Source of the DNA: Candidatus Aminicenantota bacterium
GTDB lineage: Bacteria > Acidobacteriota > Aminicenantia > Aminicenantales > Saccharicenantaceae
Assembly: GCA_026393975.1 (NCBI GenBank)
Contig: JAPKZD010000010.1
Span: forward strand, 62,001 to 126,000
Direction of reading: 5' to 3'
DNA length: 64,000 bases
Shown: one piece after another, positions 58,095-64,000 of the stretch
Position numbering within the stretch: the stretch's first letter is position 1
How the letters are laid out: each line of letters begins with the position of its first letter
Made by a program: the position numbers and the translations under genes
Notes under the pieces: model-generated
What the model saw: the letters and a program-made list of their open reading frames with translations, nothing else
What the model was told of the DNA's origin: nothing
Databases searched by the model: none

Positions 58095-59885
58095 ATGAAG
58101 AAAGGGAAGAAGACCATGACGAAAAAACGAACCGCCGCCGCGGCCGCCCTCCTCGTCCTGTTGATCTCGAGTTGCGCCAGGCTGCCCGCGCCAGGGGCGG
58201 CCCCGCGTCTCGCCGCGCCGGACGGCGGCTGGGTCGCCAGGACCCTGAAGAAGATGACCATCGAGGAGAAGATCGGTCAGATGGTCGCCTGCCGCTTCGC
58301 CGGCTCCTTCCGCAACGTCGACAGCGCGTATCTCCGGGAACTCGACGACCTCGTCGTCAAGTCCGGGATTGGCGGGCTAATCCTCTTCGGCGGCGAGGTT
58401 TACGAGACGGCGGAGCTCACAAACGCCTTCCAGAAGCTGGCCAAGGTCCCGCTCCTCATGGCCTCGGACTTCGAGCGGGGGACGGGCAACCAGGTCACGG
58501 GCGCCACCCTTTTCCCGCCGCTCATGTCCCTGGGCGCGGCTGGCTCCGAGGAGCTGGCCTACGGCATGGGGCGCGTCACCGCCCTCGAAGGCCGGGCTAT
58601 GGGCATCCACGTGGCCTACGCCCCGGTCGTCGACGTCAACATCAACCCCGATAATCCCATCATCAACACCCGGGCCGTCGGCGCCGACCCCGGGCTCGTC
58701 AGCCGCATCGCCAACGCCTTCATCCGGGGGGTGCAGGATAACGGTATGATCGCCACGGCCAAGCACTTCCCCGGCCACGGCGACACGTCCCAGGATTCCC
58801 ACAGCCTCCTGCCGACGATCGAAGCCGGGCTCGAACGCCTGGAGAAAGTCGAGCTCGTCCCGTTCAAGGCGGCCATCGACGCCGGCGTCAAGGCCGTCAT
58901 GACGGCCCACCTCTCCGTCCCGGCCCTCGACCCGACGCCAGGCCTGCCGGCGACCCTCTCGGCCCCGATCCTGACGGGCGTCCTCCGGCAGAAACTCGGT
59001 TTCCGTGGGCTCATCGTCTCGGATGCCCTCGAAATGGGCGGGGTGACCAACGCCTTCACCACAGAGGAGGCCTCGCTCCGGGCGGTCCTGGCCGGCGTCG
59101 ACCAGCTTCTCCTGCCGCCCGAGCCGGCCAAGGTCATCGCCTATCTCGCCGGGGCGGTCCGCGACGGGAGGATATCGATTCAGCGGATCGACGAGTCGGT
59201 GCGCCGCATCCTCGAAACCAAGGCCGCTCTCGGCCTCCACCGGAACCGTTTCGTCAGGATCGAGGAGCTCTCCCGGAAGATCGCGCCGCGTCCTTTCCTC
59301 GAGCAGGCCTTGAAGACATTTGAAAGCTCGACAACCCTTGTGAAAAACGAGGGCGGAGCGCTGCCGCTCGCCGCCGCGGGCGGCAAGGTCGCCGTCCTCT
59401 CGCTGAGCAGCGACCTCGGCGACTACTTCGCCGGACGGGCGTTCGTCACGGCGATGAAGAAGAGGTTCCCGGACGCGGCCGCCTTCTACGCCGACGGAGA
59501 CACGGGACAGGAAGCCCTGGACGAGGCCTTCACCGAGGCCTCGGCCGCCGGGGTTGGGACCGTCGTTTTCGCCCTCTTCTCCAAGGTCAGTGCCGGAAAG
59601 GGGAGCGTCGACCTCGAGCCCAAGCACGTCGACCTCATCAGAAAGTTCGCCGCCCTGGAGAACGGCCCGGCTGTCGTCGTCGTGTCCTTCGGCAGTCCCT
59701 ATTTCCTGCGGCATTTTCCGGAAACGGACGCCTATGTCTGCATGTACAGGAACACGCCGGAGACGCAGGACATCGCCGCCCGGGCTTTGACCGGGGAGAT
59801 GGACGTCGCCGGAAAGCTGCCCGTGTCGATTCCGGGCCTTTACCCGGTCGGGCACGGGCTCGAATTGAAGAAGAAAGTCCAATAA
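58095..59885 (+). CDS. Glycoside hydrolase family 3 lipoprotein (beta-N-acetylhexosaminidase-like)
   Basis: A 596-residue exported enzyme. The signal ends in a lipobox-like LLISSC, so it is probably lipid-anchored. The GH3 N-domain (about 45-385) has FGGEVYETAELTNAFQK, DFERGTGNQVTG and the NagZ-type loop KHFPGHGDTSQDSH, which holds the His/Asp pair; the nucleophile Asp is in IVSDALEMGGVT. A C-terminal alpha/beta domain (about 400-590) follows as in two-domain hexosaminidases. It likely removes N-acetylglucosamine from wall fragments or chitin-type chains. SD CCGGAG lies 5 bases before the ATG (58095); an internal ATG at 58116 is possible. The aldo/keto reductase gene follows after 12 bases. 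Confidence 0.88.
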   Translation: MKKGKKTMTKKRTAAAAALLVLLISSCARLPAPGAAPRLAAPDGGWVARTLKKMTIEEKIGQMVACRFAGSFRNVDSAYLRELDDLVVKSGIGGLILFGGEVYETAELTNAFQKLAKVPLLMASDFERGTGNQVTGATLFPPLMSLGAAGSEELAYGMGRVTALEGRAMGIHVAYAPVVDVNINPDNPIINTRAVGADPGLVSRIANAFIRGVQDNGMIATAKHFPGHGDTSQDSHSLLPTIEAGLERLEKVELVPFKAAIDAGVKAVMTAHLSVPALDPTPGLPATLSAPILTGVLRQKLGFRGLIVSDALEMGGVTNAFTTEEASLRAVLAGVDQLLLPPEPAKVIAYLAGAVRDGRISIQRIDESVRRILETKAALGLHRNRFVRIEELSRKIAPRPFLEQALKTFESSTTLVKNEGGALPLAAAGGKVAVLSLSSDLGDYFAGRAFVTAMKKRFPDAAAFYADGDTGQEALDEAFTEASAAGVGTVVFALFSKVSAGKGSVDLEPKHVDLIRKFAALENGPAVVVVSFGSPYFLRHFPETDAYVCMYRNTPETQDIAARALTGEMDVAGKLPVSIPGLYPVGHGLELKKKVQ

Positions 59886-59897
59886 TAGGGAAGCGCC

Positions 59898-60890
59898 ATG
59901 ACCTACAAATTCCTGGGGAAGACCGGGGTCAAGGTTTCGACCATCGCCTACGGGACGATGTCCTTCGGCGGCGACGCCGATGAAGCGGGGTCGAAATCCC
60001 TGTTCGAGGCCTGCCGCGCCGCCGGAGTCAACGTCTTCGACTGCGCCGACATGTACGCCGGCGGCCGCTCTGAGGAGATCTTGGGCCGGCTCATCAAGGA
60101 CTGCCGGGAAGAGGTCGTCATCACCAGCAAGGCCTATTTCGCCACATCCAAGGACGTCAACGCCATGGGCGCCTCCCGCCGCCACGTCATGTACGCCGTC
60201 GAGGCCAGCCTTCGCCGGTTGGCGACCGACCGCATCGACATCTATTACATCCACCGCTTCGACGACCGGACGCCGCTCGAAGAGACCCTGCGGGCCTTCG
60301 ACGACCTCGTCCGCCAGGGCAAGGTCGTCTATACGGGGGCCAGCAATTTCGCCGCTTGGCAGGTGGCCAAGGCGCTGGGGATATCGGCGAAGGAAGGCCT
60401 GGCCGCGTTCGCCTGCATCCAGCCCATGTACAACCTCGTCAAGCGCCAGGCCGAGTCGGAGATCCTGCCCATGGCCCAGGCCGAGGGGCTCGGCGTTTTC
60501 CCCTACGGCCCGCTCGGCGGCGGCCTTCTCAGCGGGAAATACGGGGTTGGTCGCCGGCCCGAGTCGGGGCGGCTCGTCAACAACAAGATCTACGGAACGC
60601 GCTACAGCGACGCCCTGAACTTCGAGGTGGCCGAGCGCTTCACGGCCTTCGCTAGAGAGCGCGGCTTCGACCCCGCCGGCCTGGCCGTGGCCTGGGCGGC
60701 GTCCCATCCGGCGGTCACGGCGCCCATCATCGGCGCCAGGAACACGGCCCAACTCGGTCCTCTGCTCGCGGCCTTGGACATCCCCATGACCCCCGTGCTC
60801 CGGGCCGAGATCTCCGCCCTCACGCCCGAACCGGCCCCGGCCACGGACCGGAACGAAGAGAAGACCGAGTTCAACTTCGGCGTCCGCTGA
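59898..60890 (+). CDS. Aldo/keto reductase
   Basis: A 330-residue NADPH-dependent reductase of the AKR barrel, potassium-channel-beta/YajO-like group. Catalytic tetrad candidates are Asp in VFDCADMYAGGRSEE (with Tyr), Lys in VITSKAYF and His in IYYIHRFDD. The cofactor end contains IIGARNTAQLGPLLAAL. Substrate unknown, possibly an aldehyde or keto sugar; being 12 bases after the GH3 gene with GGGAAGCGCC as SD suggests a carbohydrate link. It is cytoplasmic, as there is no signal. Confidence 0.88.
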   Translation: MTYKFLGKTGVKVSTIAYGTMSFGGDADEAGSKSLFEACRAAGVNVFDCADMYAGGRSEEILGRLIKDCREEVVITSKAYFATSKDVNAMGASRRHVMYAVEASLRRLATDRIDIYYIHRFDDRTPLEETLRAFDDLVRQGKVVYTGASNFAAWQVAKALGISAKEGLAAFACIQPMYNLVKRQAESEILPMAQAEGLGVFPYGPLGGGLLSGKYGVGRRPESGRLVNNKIYGTRYSDALNFEVAERFTAFARERGFDPAGLAVAWAASHPAVTAPIIGARNTAQLGPLLAALDIPMTPVLRAEISALTPEPAPATDRNEEKTEFNFGVR

Positions 60891-60911
60891 CGGCTACGGC
60901 AAGCGGCCGGT

Positions 60912-60940
60912 TTGACTTGGGCGGGCGGCTGAATTATATT
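60912..60940 (+). promoter_or_regulatory. Strong sigma-70-type promoter for the M6 metalloprotease
   Basis: TTGACT (60912-60917), 17-base spacer, TATATT (60935-60940). Leader about 18 bases with AAGGGAG. Confidence 0.75.
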
Positions 60941-60964
60941 GGCCGCGTGAAAGGGAGCGGCATC

Positions 60965-62965
60965 ATGAAGCCTATCGTTCGCGCCGGCCTGGCCGCCGGA
61001 GTCATCTTTGTTTTATTCCTTGTCGGCTTCGCCCCGGCGTTCGCCCTCGAGCCGCCGACCAGGGAGCAGATCGAGCGCTACAAGCTGGACGGAACGCTGG
61101 CCATGCGCATCGCCCAGGCCAAGGCCATCGGCAACCACAAGATGCCGCAGCGCATGCTGGACCGGTTGGACTACAAGATGAAAAGCCTGTCGCTCGAGCG
61201 CGCCGGGCTGGCCGCCGACAAGCCCAGCCTCCTTCTCGCCCCGCCGCCGGCCTGGAGGGGCATGCCGACGAGGGGTACCGTCAAGGTCCTGGCCTTGCTC
61301 ATTTCCTTTTCCGATTATCCCGGAACGACGACCCCGGAATATTTCAACTCGCGGCTTTTCGGGGACGGCGTGGGCGGCCCACCGTTCGACAGCCTGAGGA
61401 ACTTCTACCGGCGTTCGTCCTACGACCAGCTGACCATCGAGGGCAACGTGCTCGGCTGGTACCAGGCGCCCTATGCGCGGAGCACGGTCGCCGAGACCGA
61501 TACGGGCCGCCAGAACCTGATCAAGGAAGCCCTGAGCTTTTACGAGGGCCAGGGGCACGATTTCTCCCAGTACGACAACGACGGCGACGGGGCCATCGAC
61601 TATTTTTGTGTCTTCTGGTCAGGCCCGCACGGGGAATGGTCATCGTTCTGGTGGGGCTACTATACCGGGTTCTCCGATTCGACGTTCCATCTCGACGGCA
61701 AGCGGCTGACGAATTACTCCTGGCAATGGGAGCTCTCCAACTATCCGAACGGCACCTTCGGGCCGAGCACCATCATCCACGAGACGGGCCACGGTCTCGG
61801 GGTACCCGACTATTACGATTACGACGACGCGATCGGGCCGCGGGGGGGCGTCGGCGGCCTCGACATCATGGACGGGACGGGCGACCACAACTGCTTCTCC
61901 AAGTTCATGCTCGACTGGATCACGCCGACGGTCGTCTCCGCGGGTTCGCAGACGGTCACGCTCCGGGCTTCCGGCGTCTACCCGGACGCGCTCCTTTTCA
62001 TGCCCGGCGCCGTTCCCGGACAGATCTTCAACGAGTTCTTCATGGTCCAGAACCGCTGCCGGTCGGGCAACGACACGAACCTGTTCACCGGGTCCGACGG
62101 CTTGATCCTCTGGCACGTGGACTCGCGGCTCAACACCTGGAACACCAATTTCGTCTACGACAACTCTTACACGGCTCACAAGCTCCTGCGGCTCATGGAG
62201 GCCGACGGCCTCGAGGACATCGAGACGTACAACGCCTCGGCCAACGCCGGCGACTACTACAAGGCGGGCATGACCTTCGGGCAGTTCACGGTTCCGAGTT
62301 CGGCCCGCTACGACGGGCTGCCCTCGGCGATGGGGATGACGAACATCACCGGGACGACGACGCCCATGAGCCTGACGGTCTTTTCGAGCGACTCGCCGCC
62401 CGTTGCCGGCATCGCCAACATCGCGGACGGCCAAACGGTCTACGGCACGATCCCGGTCGAGGCCACAGCCAGCGACGACAACGGGATCAGCCGGGTGGAA
62501 CTCTACACGGATACGACGCTGTGGCAGACGCTCACGGCGCCGCCATTCTCCTTCCTTCTCGACACGACGCCGCTTTCGAACGGGACGCACACGATCTGGA
62601 TCCGCGCCTATGACACGATCCTCCAGCCGGGCACGGCCTCCGTTTCCGTCGTCACGGACAACCTCTTCGCCCCGGCCAGCCTGAAGGCGACTAAGGTCGT
62701 CAACAGGAGCCTTCTGCTCAGGGAGTATGTCAACGTCGTCAGCTGGGTGGATAACTCGAGAAATACGAGCGTCCTTAAATACCGGGTCTACCAGGTCACG
62801 GGGACGGGCCGCGCCCTCCTGACCGAGATCGCCAAGGGCCCGCGGAACATGTCCTACCGCTACCTGCACCGGGGCGTCAGCGCCTCGGGGACCTACGTGT
62901 ACGAGGTCGTCGGCGTCGGCAATCTCGACCGGGAGGGCCTGGCGGCGACGGCCACGGCCCGCTGA
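60965..62965 (+). CDS. M6 family (immune inhibitor A-like) secreted metalloprotease
   Basis: A 666-residue exported protease. ATG 60965 follows GAAAGGGAGCGG; the track start 60917 overlaps the promoter. Signal peptide residues 6-28. A propeptide-like region spans about 30-110, then the M6 catalytic domain begins VKVLALLISFSDYPG. The zinc site is IIHETGHGLGVPDYYD (HExxH, with Asp/His downstream), preceded by YDNDGDGAIDYF, a calcium-type acidic loop. A C-terminal Ig-like domain (about 485-585, SDDNGISRVELYTD) and a final FN3-like segment likely bind polymer. It probably breaks down extracellular protein. Convergent with the OmpA gene, 9 bases apart. Confidence 0.9.
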   Translation: MKPIVRAGLAAGVIFVLFLVGFAPAFALEPPTREQIERYKLDGTLAMRIAQAKAIGNHKMPQRMLDRLDYKMKSLSLERAGLAADKPSLLLAPPPAWRGMPTRGTVKVLALLISFSDYPGTTTPEYFNSRLFGDGVGGPPFDSLRNFYRRSSYDQLTIEGNVLGWYQAPYARSTVAETDTGRQNLIKEALSFYEGQGHDFSQYDNDGDGAIDYFCVFWSGPHGEWSSFWWGYYTGFSDSTFHLDGKRLTNYSWQWELSNYPNGTFGPSTIIHETGHGLGVPDYYDYDDAIGPRGGVGGLDIMDGTGDHNCFSKFMLDWITPTVVSAGSQTVTLRASGVYPDALLFMPGAVPGQIFNEFFMVQNRCRSGNDTNLFTGSDGLILWHVDSRLNTWNTNFVYDNSYTAHKLLRLMEADGLEDIETYNASANAGDYYKAGMTFGQFTVPSSARYDGLPSAMGMTNITGTTTPMSLTVFSSDSPPVAGIANIADGQTVYGTIPVEATASDDNGISRVELYTDTTLWQTLTAPPFSFLLDTTPLSNGTHTIWIRAYDTILQPGTASVSVVTDNLFAPASLKATKVVNRSLLLREYVNVVSWVDNSRNTSVLKYRVYQVTGTGRALLTEIAKGPRNMSYRYLHRGVSASGTYVYEVVGVGNLDREGLAATATAR

Positions 62966-62974
62966 CCTCCGGCT

Positions 62975-63610
62975 TTATTCGTAGACGAGGATCTCGACCC
63001 GCCTGTTCTGGCTCCGGCCGTCCCGGCTGGAGTTGTCGGCCACGGGCACGGAGCTGCCCAGGCTGACGACGGACATGCGGTGGAGCGGGATGCGGTGCTG
63101 CTTGTAGAGGTACATCATGACCGCCTCGGCCCGCTTCTGGCCGAGAACCATGTTGACTTCGTCCGTGCCGGTGTTGTCGGTGTGCCCCTGGATCTCGATG
63201 AAGACGCCCTTGTTCTCCTCGATGAGCTTCTGGACGAACTGGTCGAGGATGCCCTTGGCCTCCGCGCTCAGCTCGGAGCTGTCGAACTTGAACTTGGCAT
63301 CGCTGTTCTTCAAGGTCGCCGTCATGACGAGGTTGCCGCGGATGAGCGTCTTGACCTCTTCGACTTTGCCGTCGACCGCCTTGATCTGGCCTTCTTGCTG
63401 GGTGAGGAGCGAGCCGATCGTCGCCAGCTTATCGTCGTGTTCCTTGATCCGCTTCTGGCTGGCCTCGACCTCGGTCGAGACGCCCGCGATCTTCTGGTCG
63501 AGGGCGGCCGACTCAGACTTGACGAACTTCTTGGTGGCGCAGGCCGGTCCGACGACGAGCGCGATGAGGACGACGAAACCGGCGAAAAATACGAGTTGCC
63601 TGTTCTTCAT
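62975..63610 (-). CDS. OmpA-family peptidoglycan-binding protein with coiled coil
   Basis: A 211-residue exported protein. ATG 63610 (MKNRQLVFFAGFVV) has GGAGGTTCTT in front; the track start 63622 is upstream of that site. A hydrophobic signal ends at a Cys in VGPACATKK, so it may be a lipoprotein although the lipobox is poor. Residues about 32-90 are a coiled coil (LDQKIAGVSTEVEASQKRIKEH). The OmpA C-like domain is at about 100-211, with IEIQGHTDNTGTDEVN, LGQKRAEAVMMYL and SQNRRVEILVYE, carrying the Asp/Arg pair for diaminopimelate. It anchors the outer membrane to the wall. Not Pal proper: no tol genes are adjacent. Confidence 0.9.
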   Translation of the reverse strand: MKNRQLVFFAGFVVLIALVVGPACATKKFVKSESAALDQKIAGVSTEVEASQKRIKEHDDKLATIGSLLTQQEGQIKAVDGKVEEVKTLIRGNLVMTATLKNSDAKFKFDSSELSAEAKGILDQFVQKLIEENKGVFIEIQGHTDNTGTDEVNMVLGQKRAEAVMMYLYKQHRIPLHRMSVVSLGSSVPVADNSSRDGRSQNRRVEILVYE

Positions 63611-63684
63611 AAGAACCTCCATTTGGATTGATGTATGGCCCGCCGGCGGCCCGCCGACGAATCCCCTAGCTCCTTAGAGACTCT

Positions 63685-63712
63685 ATTTTATCACGTTTGG
63701 TGCAAAAAACAA
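63685..63712 (-). promoter_or_regulatory. Probable promoter for the OmpA-family gene
   Basis: Minus strand: TTGTTT (63712-63707), 16-base spacer, TAAAAT (63690-63685). It lies directly downstream of the VWA gene stop (63722). Confidence 0.5.
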
Positions 63713-63721
63713 AAACCGGCT

Positions 63722-64000
63722 TCAATACCCCTGCCGGGTGCGGACCTTGTGCTTGTAGTTCGGCGTGGTCACCCGGATCGAACGGAAGATGTCCGCCGTA
63801 TCCTGGTAGGACGTGTAGCCGAGGATGTACTGGTGGGTCTGCTCGTTCTTGATCTCTTGGACGACCGAGGCCAGGTCGGCGGGCTCGTTCAGGAAATAGG
63901 CCTTGCCGCCCGTGGCCTGGGAGAAGCGGTCGAGGGTTTCGATGATTCCGGCCGCCGTCAGGGAGGCCGACCGCTTGTGGCTCTTGAGGATCTGCTCGCT
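63722..64000 (-). CDS. VWA-domain protein, C-terminal fragment (acidobacterial VWFA type)
   Basis: The minus-strand frame ending at TGA 63722 is open to the window edge, giving 92 residues; no start is seen. It contains LDRFSQATGGKAYFLNEPAD, then EIKNEQTHQYILGYTSY and a terminal VTTPNYKHKVRTRQGY. This is the end of the VWFA-related domain common in Acidobacteriota-type genomes, where the protein is typically secreted and 300 or so residues long. The ORF was not in the track because it is cut by the edge. Role unknown; VWA domains bind proteins through a metal site located in the missing part. Confidence 0.82.
   Translation of the reverse strand, partial: SEQILKSHKRSASLTAAGIIETLDRFSQATGGKAYFLNEPADLASVVQEIKNEQTHQYILGYTSYQDTADIFRSIRVTTPNYKHKVRTRQGY

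Overview
The window is GC-rich bacterial chromosome, densely packed on both strands, with no transposase, integrase, phage gene or CRISPR array. The protein repertoire points to a Candidatus Aminicenantes (OP8) or other Acidobacteriota-like lineage. That placement is an inference. It rests on large secreted BNR/VPS10-like proteins, tricorn-type S41 proteases, S9 and M28 peptidases, CBM9-like/DUF5916 outer-membrane proteins, a C-terminal VWFA fragment of the acidobacterial type, SYLF and DUF2961 proteins, and an adenosylcobalamin-type ribonucleotide reductase. Lipoproteins, an OmpA-type protein, heptose genes and beta-barrel proteins indicate a diderm envelope.

Layout. 1-4.1 kb: tail of a DUF2961 protein, then a minus-strand run (coiled-coil protein, PilZ protein, C39 peptidase, HAD phosphatase, gamma carbonic anhydrase). 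4.2-8.8 kb: class II RNR, a small beta-barrel protein and a transglutaminase-like protein that lacks a convincing start. 8.9-19.3 kb: two convergent 1000-residue BNR proteins, an M28 peptidase, a small secreted protein and an S9 peptidase. 19.3-24.4 kb: an OmpR-type two-component system, a DUF5916 protein and a double PepSY protein. The same CGTTCAT direct repeat lies in front of the regulator and of the DUF5916 gene. 24.4-28.6 kb: a translationally coupled heptose operon (GT9, LysE-type exporter, domain-swapped HldE, GmhB). 28.5-33.2 kb: an inositol-phosphate locus (Ino1 and CDP-alcohol phosphatidyltransferase diverging from a methyltransferase and a nucleotidyltransferase-flippase fusion). 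33.3-42.8 kb: tRNA-Arg, a tricorn-type protease, a serine hydrolase, a second DUF5916 protein, a Tat-exported Gfo/Idh/MocA oxidoreductase, a broken ECF sigma factor and a Met-rich YHS protein. 42.9-48 kb: an RsbRD_N-like protein, HemW and a second tricorn-type protease carrying an apparent alkD-like remnant at its 5' end. 48-53.8 kb (minus): gapA-pgk-tpiA-secG, tRNA-Leu and a PAS-GGDEF protein. 53.9-64 kb: nnr-tsaE, SYLF and ThiE, apt, a GH3 lipoprotein, an aldo/keto reductase, an M6 metalloprotease, an OmpA lipoprotein and the end of a VWA protein.

Sigma-70-type promoters are easy to see. Many have exactly 17 bases between a TTG-starting -35 and a TAtAAT or TAGAAT -10. Three genes have a -10 only 7-9 bases before the ATG, implying leaderless or nearly leaderless mRNAs. 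The strongest candidates for something new are the inositol/CDP-activation/flippase locus, the CGTTCAT regulon of the two-component system, the permuted HldE inside a LysE-containing heptose operon, and two gene remnants (ECF sigma and alkD-like) that mark recent deletions beside surviving or newly placed promoters.
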